The position numbers and the translations under genes are program-made. Below the pieces are notes generated by a model. That model was not told the DNA's origin and made no database searches. It was given only the letters and a program-made list of their open reading frames with translations. Below are positions 55,805 through 64,000 of a stretch of 64,000 bases of DNA, piece after piece (the stretch's first letter is position 1; every line of letters starts with the position of its first letter). The DNA is taken from the NCBI RefSeq assembly GCF_036898095.1, contig NC_090725.1, forward strand, positions 328,672,999 through 328,736,998, read 5' to 3'. Origin of the DNA: Palaemon carinicauda. Lineage: Eukaryota > Arthropoda > Malacostraca > Decapoda > Palaemonidae.

Positions 55805-56923
55805 TTATTCCGGGTTCATTATAATGCCCATATCAACCACCATTCCATCTTTTGTTAAAATGCCATATAAAAAGGGCCTATTTATCTCGGTTATAGTTTT
55901 ATTGTTAATACAATCATAACAAAATAAATCAGAGACAGAAGAACTTGAAACTCCACGGACATTTACTGTTATTTCATAGCTCGTAGTTAACAGAATATTT
56001 TGACATTTAAAATCTTTGTTTTTTAAAACGTTTGAAATGTCTCGGTCATCATCAAATAAACGTGATAGGTTCCACGTTGCTCCTGGACCAGCAAACGAAA
56101 ATGCTTTATCTAAATTCATATAGTTATATTTTACTTTGAATGTTGGTAGAATTAATTTAGTAGAAATGTATTCGTTAAAAGTATGATGTAATGATCCCCA
56201 ATCGATTTTTTCGTTTAATTCTATTAATTCATCAAATGAAGCAATCTTATTCGGAATAACAACAACTAAATAGTCACCACCATCGAGATGCATTTGATAT
56301 ATATCAGCCCCATCGTCACGTAACATGAGACTTGTGGGCAGTTTTGAATAATCCCCGCCAATTAAGCTTACCATAATTGGTTTATTTGGGTTTATGAAAA
56401 ACCATCCTCTTCCATAATCTTCAAAGTGTTGTTCCCAAATATCATCCAATTTTGTAACACCCGAAATATAAAGTTTTACGTCATTTCCTATTGTTGGATC
56501 CATAACATTATTCATGTGGGTTTTATCATAAATTTTAATATTGATGAAGCGTATGGCTTTTGATGATTCTGATATGCTTGTTGTTATATAATTGAAGCAT
56601 ATGGCTTTTGATGATTCTGATAGGCTTCTTCTTATATAATTATCTGATAATGGTATGCCTAATTCTTCCCCTCTTGTATATATTCCCACAGCAACTTTAA
56701 CTTTAGAGTCTGCTGGTGGTCGCTGATTAATAGCATTTAATAACTTTGGACTATTAATATATTGGGCAGTAACACCACTAGCACCATTTACTAATGGCGC
56801 TAGAGTTTCAATGATACCATGAACACCGATACCAACATTTTCGTTATTGGATTCTCTTTCTATTTTAGCAATGACAGAAAACAAAGCAAAACACAAGTTA
56901 TTGTGGTTTTCATATAGTCCCAT
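55805..56923 (-). CDS. Serpin (serine protease inhibitor family)
   Basis: 372 residues, the usual serpin length. N-terminal helix A with CFALFSVIAKI, a GVHGIIETLAPLVNGASGVTA block (the serpin GA-G-TA region), the ILPTFKVKYNYMNL strand, and the C-terminal signature INRPFLYGIL followed by MGIIMNP. The reactive-loop hinge (NVRGVSSSSVSDLF) keeps small residues but lacks the usual acidic first position. No signal peptide is apparent, so it may be intracellular or use another route. A 54-base in-frame tandem duplication near 56535-56640 repeats SESSKAI plus flanks. Serpins in DNA viruses often counter host proteases in immunity or cell death; the target here is unknown. Confidence 0.85.
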   Translation of the reverse strand: MGLYENHNNLCFALFSVIAKIERESNNENVGIGVHGIIETLAPLVNGASGVTAQYINSPKLLNAINQRPPADSKVKVAVGIYTRGEELGIPLSDNYIRRSLSESSKAICFNYITTSISESSKAIRFINIKIYDKTHMNNVMDPTIGNDVKLYISGVTKLDDIWEQHFEDYGRGWFFINPNKPIMVSLIGGDYSKLPTSLMLRDDGADIYQMHLDGGDYLVVVIPNKIASFDELIELNEKIDWGSLHHTFNEYISTKLILPTFKVKYNYMNLDKAFSFAGPGATWNLSRLFDDDRDISNVLKNKDFKCQNILLTTSYEITVNVRGVSSSSVSDLFCYDCINNKTITEINRPFLYGILTKDGMVVDMGIIMNPE

Positions 56924-57112
56924 TTTTTTTTGTGATAAAATGAATAATCTCCTTTTCTGTTTTCTTTTTATTATTTGTTTTGTCGGTTGGCTAACTTGTT
57001 TACTTATACGTTGAACTAAAGTAATATTTCAAGTGTGTGCATATTTTATATAAATCAAGAAGTACTTAATTTTTAAATTATATTTAAATATTCACTATAG
57101 ACAATAGATAAA

Positions 57113-57152
<40 letters not shown>
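57113..57152. repeat. (ATT)n microsatellite upstream of recombinase
   Basis: About 40 bases of ATT repeat, ending 44 bases before the ATG at 57196. Another example of a simple repeat in a short leader. Confidence 0.9.
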
Positions 57153-57155
<3 letters not shown>

Positions 57156-57195
57156 CAAATATTATTATTTCCCAATATTAAAAAAGAAAGGAAAA

Positions 57196-58860
57196 ATGAA
57201 CAATGATAATATTGGTGAAAATGAAATTTATATTACGCCAAGTTTTGGGGGGGATATTCAATTTTTAAATAATTTATCAAATTATCTAAATGCGTCTAAT
57301 GTAAAACAAATTTGCGAAAATTATAACAAAACATATGCATTGAATAATTTTAATCCAAGAACTGGGCGTATTCGTATTGGAATGCCAATCACTAGGCCGA
57401 GAAAAATATTAAGAGAGGGTAGTTTAAAAAATTACAAATCAATAATTTTAAAATTCTGTCGCTACAAATTACATCATTATGGAAAAGAATCTCTGATATC
57501 ACCAGAAATGATTGAAAAATATGTTGAGGATCATTTAAATAATGGAATAAAACAGTACCAAACTATAGCAACTGAAATTCGCGTTCTTAATAAAAATATT
57601 ATCGTCCCAACAACGGGCCAAGAAATGGCAAAGCCAAAACCTAAATTTTTATGGGGAAAAAATAAGTATACAGCATGCAACAGTACCATTTCCAATAAAC
57701 CCCAATTTACGCATGGAGAAATTGCTTTATGTATGTTAAGATTATATAAAACTTGTCCCAATAGAGATCACGTACACAAAGCTTTTTTAATATATTATTC
57801 TGGATTAAGATCAGCAGAAGCAGATTCTTTAACATTTAGAGATATAGCACAAGGATATTCAAAAGATATGATTATCATACCAGTTAGAAAAGGAAAAGGA
57901 CGTCAAATGAGAAATGTTGTTTTATTTCAAGGTGCTCCAATTTTATATTACAAAAAACATTTAATCCCATATTTGGCGTTAAAGATTAAAAGGTTGCTAA
58001 TAGATAATCCAAATAAAGAATCTAAAGATTTTCTAGACACAAAAATATTTGCCGGTTCAAATTATCCAGCATGTAGAAAGGCATTTCGTAAATGTTTGCA
58101 GTGGGCGGTCGATAAATTATTTGTCGAACGAGACCAAGATAACTCTGACGAAGATGATAACAATATTAATAATGACGAAGAAGAAGAAGAAGAAGAAGAA
58201 GAAGAAGAAGAAGAAGAAGAAGAAAATAACATAAAAGGGGCAGGGTTACATTCTTTAAGAGCAGATTGGTCAACGCGAACATTAACTTTATTATGTTCGA
58301 TAAACAAAAATCCATATATCGCTGCAAATATGACTGCACGCTTATTGGGACATAGATCCATTAAGTTACTTAATAAACATTATTTAAATCAAGGAAATAG
58401 CCTGAATCCCGAAAAGAACCACATTCAATTAATTTTAGAAAAATTTAAAAATTACGTTACAGAAGGCACCGAAAAGACGGTGACTGACGAAAATTATTCT
58501 CTGTCTGACAAACCCATCAAAATATTATTCGGTGGTATCAAGTATGGAAATATTGTTAAAGAAATACAAAGAAATAGAAAAAGGAAAAGAATTGGAAATT
58601 TAGTAGCGCTAAGTAAAGTAAAAGACGAGTGTTTTATTCTTCGTGAGACAGAGAAAGAAAATTATTGTTATGATGATAACATAAATATGATAGATAATAA
58701 TGGCGATGATGATGATGAGTATGATGATGATAATAATAAAAATATTAATAATGATGATATAAAATTTACGAACGAAGAAGACTATTATACCATTAACAAT
58801 TACGCCAACGATGGGTTATTATTTTCTGGTGAAGATACAGAAAATCTAATTTATATTTAG
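57196..58860 (+). CDS. Tyrosine recombinase (VLF-1/integrase-like)
   Basis: 554 residues. An N-terminal core-binding domain is followed by the catalytic domain with the full set: R205 in YSGLRSAEAD, Lys near 232-234 in VRKGKGR, H and R near 352-355 in LHSLRADWST, H near 387 in LLGHRS and the Tyr nucleophile near 395 in NKHYL. An acidic Glu run (GAA repeats) is inserted between the Lys and HxxR boxes, a tolerated loop. The C-terminal 120 residues are acidic and Asn/Asp-rich. VLF-1 and integrases of this class process genome concatemers or integrate DNA in related viruses; which role applies is unclear. Confidence 0.85.
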   Translation: MNNDNIGENEIYITPSFGGDIQFLNNLSNYLNASNVKQICENYNKTYALNNFNPRTGRIRIGMPITRPRKILREGSLKNYKSIILKFCRYKLHHYGKESLISPEMIEKYVEDHLNNGIKQYQTIATEIRVLNKNIIVPTTGQEMAKPKPKFLWGKNKYTACNSTISNKPQFTHGEIALCMLRLYKTCPNRDHVHKAFLIYYSGLRSAEADSLTFRDIAQGYSKDMIIIPVRKGKGRQMRNVVLFQGAPILYYKKHLIPYLALKIKRLLIDNPNKESKDFLDTKIFAGSNYPACRKAFRKCLQWAVDKLFVERDQDNSDEDDNNINNDEEEEEEEEEEEEEEEENNIKGAGLHSLRADWSTRTLTLLCSINKNPYIAANMTARLLGHRSIKLLNKHYLNQGNSLNPEKNHIQLILEKFKNYVTEGTEKTVTDENYSLSDKPIKILFGGIKYGNIVKEIQRNRKRKRIGNLVALSKVKDECFILRETEKENYCYDDNINMIDNNGDDDDEYDDDNNKNINNDDIKFTNEEDYYTINNYANDGLLFSGEDTENLIYI

Positions 58861-58977
58861 CTTAAACTATTTTCGAAAATATTTCCATGCTTGATACTAA
58901 TGATAATAATATTAAATATAATATAACATTACGATTCACCGCTATAATTTGATGTTTTGGGTGTGGTATTAATAGTA

Positions 58978-59009
<32 letters not shown>

Positions 59010-60028
59010 AGTTTGAAATGAATACTAATCCTAATCCTAATGATATAGTATGGCCCCTAAGCTTTAATGGCCAACGGAATGTGGATATTTCTAGTGATTG
59101 TGGATTTTTTTTTCACGTGTTATATCGAGACAATGATCATTTGAAAATAAGATTATTATATCGTGCATTTTGGCTTTTTCCTGTGTTTGAAATATTAAAT
59201 TTGGGCTCCACAACCTGGAAAGAATTTATTGATAACGATAAGATTATTGATATAGATTTAAAAGATAATTCTTTGCCTTTCCCCTATGTATTATTATTTG
59301 CCATTGATGCTAATATTCGATGGGGCGTTTATTCTAAACAGCGAGAAAATAATATTAGAATTAATGGCAATATCAGCAATATTCCAAAACTAGTGCCTTA
59401 CGATTTTGTAGAAAAATTTTATAAACTAAAAGAAGAATCTGATAATGTAATTGTTTATACTGGATATTTTTGTACAAGAACGTGGGATGTTGTATGTAAA
59501 AAGTGTATAGATTATACAATTAAACCAAACTGGGTTAGTAGTAGTTGGAGACACGAATTCACAGAATATTTTCACACGATACGCATTGAAGATTCACCAA
59601 TATTTAAGCGTTTTGGCAAAGATTTCCATATATGTTTTGGCACAGAAAAAAATTTCCATATACTTATGTATATAATTAATAATTATCGTCATTATTATTG
59701 TAAATACTGTTTACGTCCTTGTTTTCATTTCACTACAGTATCATCTCATTTTCTCTTGGGTGAATTAAAGAAATTTTATATTCATCATAATAGTTTCACA
59801 TATGTAGAACTTTGTTTTGGAAGATTATATTCAATCTTCTTGGAATTTTGGCAAAAAGTACAAGCGCCGATGGTTGATGCTATAGTAACCAACAATTTAA
59901 CTCATGAAATATTTACAAACAATCTTGTTCCAAATACATAAATTTCTTTTTCTTTTTTTTGTATATATTTGATGAAGAAAGACTTTATTTTCCATTGTTG
60001 TTATTGTGAACTTAGTATTTAGAATAAG
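58800..60028. repeat. Segmental duplication, left copy
   Basis: From 'ttacgccaacgatg' (58800) through the recombinase 3' end, the spacer, the (TAG)n leader, the whole Cys-rich gene and about 95 bases beyond, the sequence is repeated at 60884-62038. Offsets are 2084 bases at the left edge and 2057 after the shorter TAG tract. The left copy ends in a decayed version of the third gene's start ('gataatagaagaataaa' against 'gataatggaagataaa'). Confidence 0.85.
59018..59941 (+). CDS. Cys-rich family B protein, member 1
   Basis: 307 residues. Shared family blocks: WPLSFNGQRNVDISSDCGFFFHVLY, an LPFPYVLLF strand, FCTRTWDVVCKKCIDY and YYCKYCLRPCFHFTT. The spaced Cys (C-x9-C-x2-C, then C-x2-C-x4-C) suggest one or two zinc sites in the C-terminal half. 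No signal peptide or membrane segment. Two paralogues follow on the same strand. Family not recognised; zinc sites and multiplicity would fit host-interaction proteins, which is inference. Confidence 0.7.
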   Translation: MNTNPNPNDIVWPLSFNGQRNVDISSDCGFFFHVLYRDNDHLKIRLLYRAFWLFPVFEILNLGSTTWKEFIDNDKIIDIDLKDNSLPFPYVLLFAIDANIRWGVYSKQRENNIRINGNISNIPKLVPYDFVEKFYKLKEESDNVIVYTGYFCTRTWDVVCKKCIDYTIKPNWVSSSWRHEFTEYFHTIRIEDSPIFKRFGKDFHICFGTEKNFHILMYIINNYRHYYCKYCLRPCFHFTTVSSHFLLGELKKFYIHHNSFTYVELCFGRLYSIFLEFWQKVQAPMVDAIVTNNLTHEIFTNNLVPNT

Positions 60029-60184
60029 TAGATAATAGAAGAATAAAGAATCTAATATTTTTAATTTTAAAGTTTCTTTATCCAATATTGACATTAAAGT
60101 TATTGTTACTCTGCTCTTGTTATAAAAAAATTTCCTTCTGTTTTTTTTTTATTTTGCTTTGTAGTTTTTTTTTCCTAAAAAGGA

Positions 60185-60898
60185 ATGAATGAAATTCCCA
60201 TGAATCAGCATTCAATTGTTCCTACATTTTCTTGTATGTTGGGCCGTAGTAAAATAAGGGGTTTGATGGATTCTGGTTGCCAAATTAATTTCATTTATAC
60301 GCCTGCTTTAGAAGGTCGGCGTTTCAAAGTTGTTCGTGATAATGTTAACTTATATCTCCGTGGATTGACTGGATCAAAACTCTGTCGTACAAAGATAGTT
60401 CAAATTTATGTTAAGATTGGGAAAACAGTGCATGATATACAAGCTTTTTGTCACCCAGATTTAGATTTAGATTCATCGGAAATACCCGGCCTTGGTAAAG
60501 TTGTTAAAAGTTTTAGAAATTATGGTTATGAGCTTTTAGATGAGTTTCTTGATGAGGATAAAGAAGACATATCAAACATTCAGTTTATCCTGGGTGCAAA
60601 TTCAGCGCATTGTCTCTTGGAAAAGGTGGTTAGTTTTGGTCATCGTGGTCAGTGTGTGTACTATGAAACAAAATTTGGCATTATGTTAATAGGAAACATT
60701 GAAGAATTAATTGCAAATTTGAAATTTCTCCCTAACCTGCATGATGATACTCATTTACTTTTTGGCTCGGACACTGACGGTAAAGAAAAGGAAGATATTA
60801 AAGGGGACAGTAGTACACACCGAAGAAAAAAGAGGAGGGCTGCTGTCCTTGGTGAGACAAGAACGAGAGACATGTTGAGACTATTACGCCAACGATGA
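60185..60898 (+). mobile_element. Retrotransposon-type aspartic protease ORF (DUF1758-like)
   Basis: 237 residues. It has the retropepsin-like active-site block (GLMDSGCQINFI), a flap-like LRGLTGSKL and a second conserved block (FILGANSAHCL), as in DUF1758 peptidases of BEL/Pao retrotransposons. Codon use is richer in G+C than the neighbouring genes. It fills most of the about 850 bases (60029-60883) that separate the two copies of the segmental duplication, and its last codons read into the right copy. No reverse transcriptase or LTR is visible. I read it as an inserted or captured retroelement fragment. Confidence 0.65.
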
Positions 60899-62038
60899 GT
60901 TATTATTTTCTGGTGAAGATACAGAAAATATAATTTATATTTAGCTTAAACTATTTTCAAAAATATTTCCATACTTGATACTAATGATAATAATATAAAT
61001 ATAATATAACATTACGATTCACCACTATAATTTGATGTTTTGGGTGTGGTAGTAGTAGTAGTAGTAATTTTGAAATGAATACTAATCCTAATCCTAATGC
61101 TATAGTATGGCGTTTAAGTTTGCCCATAAGTTTTAGTGGCCAACGGAATGTAGATATTTCTAGTGATTGTGGATTTTTTTTTCACGTGTTATATCGAGAC
61201 GACAATTATTTGAAAATAAGATTATTGAATCGTGCATTTTGGCTTTTTCATATGTTCAAAAAATTAGCTTTAGGCTCCACAACTTGGAAAGAATTTATTG
61301 ATAATGATAAGATTATTGATATAGATTTAAAAGATATTTCTTTACCTTTCCCCTATGTATTATTATTTACAGTTGATGCTCATATTCGATGGAGAGTTTA
61401 TTCTAAACTGCGAGAAGATATTACTATAAATAATGGCAATATCAGCAATATTCCAGAACTAATACCCGACAATTTTATTGAAAAATTTTATAAACTAAAA
61501 GAAGAATCTGATAATGTAATTGTTTATACTGGATATTTTTGTACAAGAACGTGGGATGTTGTATGTGAAGAGTGTATGCATTATACAATTGAACCAAGCT
61601 GGGTTAGTAGTAGTGGGGGGCACAAATTCATAGATTATTTTCACACGAGACGGATTGAAGATTTACCAATACCTAAGTGTTTTGGCACAGAAAAAAATTT
61701 CAATATATTTGTGTATATAATTAATAATTATCGTCATTATTATTGTAAATACTGTTTACGTCCTTGTTTTCATTTCACTACAGTATCACCCCATTTTCCC
61801 TTGGGTAAATTAAAGAAATTTGATGAATATTATTCTTGTTACAAATATATATATTATTTTAAAGAATTATATTCAGACTTGGTTATTATAGTTCGAGGAC
61901 AAACAAGAAATAATTACAAAAGATCTTGTTCCTAATACATAAATTTGTTTTTCTTTTTTTTTTGTATATATTTTATGAAGAAAGTCTTTATTTTCCATTG
62001 TTGTTATTGGTGAACTTAGTATTTAGAATAAATTGATA
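60884..62038. repeat. Segmental duplication, right copy
   Basis: Copy of 58800-60028 with a few per cent substitutions, a shorter TAG tract (about 27 bases fewer) and some small indels. It begins inside the last codons of the aspartic protease ORF and contains the 3' end of the recombinase gene as a pseudo-fragment (60884-60945). Confidence 0.85.
61075..61935 (+). CDS. Cys-rich family B protein, member 2
   Basis: 286 residues, closely related to member 1 throughout (SGQRNVDISSDCGFFFHVLY, FCTRTWDVVCEECMHY, YYCKYCLRPCFHFTT). It differs by a 5-residue N-terminal insertion and a different C-terminal 40 residues (YIYYFKELYSDLVIIVRGQ). The C-terminal difference suggests a frame change in one of the two copies after duplication. 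Otherwise intact, which with the DNA similarity argues for recent duplication. Confidence 0.7.
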   Translation: MNTNPNPNAIVWRLSLPISFSGQRNVDISSDCGFFFHVLYRDDNYLKIRLLNRAFWLFHMFKKLALGSTTWKEFIDNDKIIDIDLKDISLPFPYVLLFTVDAHIRWRVYSKLREDITINNGNISNIPELIPDNFIEKFYKLKEESDNVIVYTGYFCTRTWDVVCEECMHYTIEPSWVSSSGGHKFIDYFHTRRIEDLPIPKCFGTEKNFNIFVYIINNYRHYYCKYCLRPCFHFTTVSPHFPLGKLKKFDEYYSCYKYIYYFKELYSDLVIIVRGQTRNNYKRSCS

Positions 62039-62827
62039 ATGGAAGATAAATTTCATACACATTGGCCATTAAATTTTGGTGGTGAACACAAAGTAAACAT
62101 TTCATGTGATCGTGGATTTTTTTTTCGTGTGCTATATCAAGACGACAATCATTTGAAAATAAAATTAAGGCCGTGTGCAGTTTGGCTTGGTTTGATATTT
62201 GATAAATTGTATTTAGATCCCCGGTCTTGGAAAAACTTTATCGATAATCTGATTATTACTTTTAATTTTGAGGCGGAGTCTATATCCCTTCCATATGCAA
62301 TATTATTTACAGTTGATGCTCATATTCGATGGAAAGTTTATTCTAAAACACTACAACCAGAAAATAATAATAATGACAACACCATCGATATTCCAAAATT
62401 AACATATTATGACTTTATGAAAAAGTTTTATAAGATAAAAAAAAGGTCTGATGATAATGTAATTATTTGTTCTGGGTGTATTTGTGAAAGTACTGGGAGA
62501 GTTATTTGTAAAGAATGTATACGTTATGTATCTGATCCGGGCTGGTTGACTGGGCCCGATAGATACCACGATTATTTTTGTGTAAATATAATTGATAATT
62601 TCAAGCCACTTCTCGATATTACTGAAAATTGGGAAGAATTTAAAGGCTATTTTTGTTCTATTTGCATGCGTCCGTGTTTTTATTGTACATCAATATCAGC
62701 AAATTCAACAATGTATAAGGATATTCAGCCCGTGGGTTCTTTTAAGAATACTTTTGATAACAAACCCATCGAAGAATTAATTGATAAAATAATAACAAAC
62801 AATTATATTTATGATAGAAAAAAATAA
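62039..62827 (+). CDS. Cys-rich family B protein, member 3
   Basis: About 262 residues from the ATG at 62039. More diverged from the other two but with the same plan: WPLNFGGEHKVNISCDRGFFFRVLY, LPYAILFTVDAHIRWKVYSK, CSGCICESTGRVICKECIRY and FCSICMRPCFYCTS. The Cys spacing is kept and one extra CxxC is gained (CSGC), which supports a structural metal-binding role for these residues. It is probably the older paralogue, since members 1 and 2 arose by the later segmental duplication. Confidence 0.7.
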   Translation: MEDKFHTHWPLNFGGEHKVNISCDRGFFFRVLYQDDNHLKIKLRPCAVWLGLIFDKLYLDPRSWKNFIDNLIITFNFEAESISLPYAILFTVDAHIRWKVYSKTLQPENNNNDNTIDIPKLTYYDFMKKFYKIKKRSDDNVIICSGCICESTGRVICKECIRYVSDPGWLTGPDRYHDYFCVNIIDNFKPLLDITENWEEFKGYFCSICMRPCFYCTSISANSTMYKDIQPVGSFKNTFDNKPIEELIDKIITNNYIYDRKK

Positions 62828-63203
62828 ACGCCGTTTTAAACAAAGACATGCTTCAAAATAAAAAAAAAACCTTTCATTCATTATTTTTTTTTATTTTTAT
62901 GTATATTACTTTCTTGAGAAAACACCATTCCCGCGCGTTGTGTTAGAGTTAATCAGACTGAAAATATATCAATTTTATATTATATATTTGAGGATGAATA
63001 TTATCATTTCAATGTTTTCATTATTGTGATAGTAGTTAGTAATCTTGGGTGTTTTTTTTATTCATTTTATTTTGTTTAATCATCACAATACCCCACCATG
63101 TAAAAGGAAACAGACTTAATTGTTTCATAAAAATAAAGTAATTGTATTTATATTTAGTTGTTTTATTTATATCATTATACTTATGATAACTACACAAATA
63201 GAA
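62828..63203. other. Gene-free spacer
   Basis: About 375 bases, A+T-rich, with poly-A/T runs and AATAAA signals for the convergent genes on both sides. No gene or obvious repeat seen. Confidence 0.4.
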
Positions 63204-63470
63204 TTATTCTAATTTACAACTTTTACAACAATGACGAATTTCTATCAATTCATCAGAAATTTTTGAAATTGAAGGGGCCTGTTCTAAATAATATTCACTT
63301 TCGTTTGTCCTCTTACATTTAAAACAAATTAGTTCTTTTGTACGTTTATTTTTTTTTTCTTTGAGTATTAAATATTTTATCGGGGTGTTCGTTTTATCAT
63401 TCATTGTTATTGTTTTATTCAAAATTGGTATATACGGCGCCAGGTTTTTTAAAATTTCATTGTTATTCAT
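63204..63470 (-). CDS. Small TFIIS-like zinc ribbon protein
   Basis: 88 residues. The C-terminal half has CFKC, then a QAPSISKISDE segment, then CCKSC at the very end. The order CxxC, Q, acidic pair, CxxC is that of the TFIIS/RPB9 zinc ribbon, which LEF-5 of related viruses also carries. The N-terminal half is short and basic, so the protein is too small for a typical LEF-5. It may be a stand-alone ribbon acting in transcription. The match is by motif order only. Confidence 0.5.
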   Translation of the reverse strand: MNNNEILKNLAPYIPILNKTITMNDKTNTPIKYLILKEKKNKRTKELICFKCKRTNESEYYLEQAPSISKISDELIEIRHCCKSCKLE

Positions 63471-63697
63471 AAATATAATTAAACTATCAGCTTCTATTGA
63501 TCGTAATCAAAATTTATTTGTATATATGTATACATATATATTATTTTTTATTCATTTTAATGAACCAAATTTATATAAAATTTAACAAAAAAAAATTTTT
63601 TATCAAGAAATAGTTTTAAGCATTTTCAATTAAATATGCGTGTATGTACAATATCATCTTTTTCAAAAGCCAAATTGATTAATAATATATTTAAAAA

Positions 63698-64000
63698 ATG
63701 GATACGCTTATTAATATTTGTGGATTACCTGAGGTTATTTTGTTTATATCCCCTTTAATACTTTCCATTATAATTGGGGGCTCTAGTATCTATAAAGTTT
63801 TATTCTTTTTATTGTTGTTGTATATTATCTTAGGAATTATATTATTTATTAATACATATAAAATTTTCTTCGCGAGATTAGACTTTAGTAAGAAGGGCGA
63901 TCACATTTCCGGACAATCAATGTACGCTTGGTATTTTGTTAATAAATTACAAGAAGAAAAAAATAGTATATTCGACTCTGAACTAAAATCTATTACAATA
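63698..64000 (+). CDS. Small two-helix membrane protein, copy C, cut by window end
   Basis: The frame is open for 101 codons from the ATG at 63698 to the last base. It matches the gene at 11609-11995 closely at the N-terminus (MDTLINICGLPEVILF, then the two hydrophobic segments) but in the opposite orientation, and diverges around the CPFPGQ element, where this copy lacks the leading Cys-Pro. The upstream bases also match the other copy's leader. It shows that the array near 11-13 kb has an inverted partner at this end of the window. Confidence 0.75.
   Translation, partial: MDTLINICGLPEVILFISPLILSIIIGGSSIYKVLFFLLLLYIILGIILFINTYKIFFARLDFSKKGDHISGQSMYAWYFVNKLQEEKNSIFDSELKSITI

Overview
The window joins two kinds of DNA. 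Positions 1-2167 look like a decapod crustacean chromosome: moderate base composition, TTA-type microsatellites and a dispersed repeat I recognise from shrimp, crab and crayfish sequences (a judgement from memory). A run of 500 Ns (2168-2667) follows. From 2668 to 64000 the DNA is very A+T-rich and carries densely packed, intron-less genes on both strands in the style of a large nuclear arthropod dsDNA virus. Three genes point to the class Naldaviricetes (baculovirus, nudivirus, hytrosavirus, nimavirus relatives): P74/PIF-0 (51.5-53.6 kb), a PIF-2-type oral infectivity factor (32.8-34.0 kb) and a probable PIF-5/ODV-E56 (18.6-19.8 kb). The family B DNA polymerase of about 1000 residues fits nudivirus-like viruses better than nimaviruses. 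I read the window as an endogenous or co-assembled nudivirus-like genome in a decapod assembly. Because the only host/virus junction is the N gap, integration is not proven.

Layout. 2.7-9.4 kb: a gap-truncated ORF, a RecD/PIF1-like helicase, two small ORFs and a membrane glycoprotein. 9.6-13.5 kb: a gene split by a perfect 181-bp tandem duplication, then a decaying tandem array of a secreted-protein gene paired with a small membrane-protein gene. 14.2-18.0 kb: three members of a paralogous family (a fourth at 35.2 kb) with shared flanking modules that also occur without a gene. 18.6-23.0 kb: PIF-5-like gene and DNA polymerase. 23.3-32.7 kb: many small membrane, secreted or zinc-ribbon ORFs. 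32.8-42.7 kb: PIF-2-like gene, a host-like repeat insertion, a retroviral-type (rve) integrase, a deoxynucleoside kinase, a mariner-type transposase and an acidic-repeat gene. 43.5-53.6 kb: unknown early-type gene, Nudix-like protein, two unknown genes, a 1008-residue von Willebrand A protein and P74. 54-64 kb: AT-hook/Ser-Arg protein, serpin, tyrosine recombinase, a three-member Cys-rich family interrupted by a retrotransposon-type aspartic protease, a TFIIS-like zinc ribbon and another copy of the 11.6-kb membrane gene.

Integrity. Several core genes (helicase, DNA polymerase, PIF-2-like, P74, integrase, glycoprotein) change frame at or near homopolymer runs, and three genes are interrupted by one in-frame TAA. 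Long genes such as the vWA protein, serpin, tyrosine recombinase and mariner transposase are intact. This pattern fits long-read homopolymer error, a young endogenous copy beginning to decay, or both. Coding asparagine (AAT) runs and microsatellites just upstream of start codons are unusually common.

No viral RNA polymerase subunit (LEF-4, LEF-8, LEF-9, P47) or recognisable capsid gene was found in the 61 kb, so the window probably holds only part of the viral genome. No tRNA, rRNA or CRISPR array was seen.
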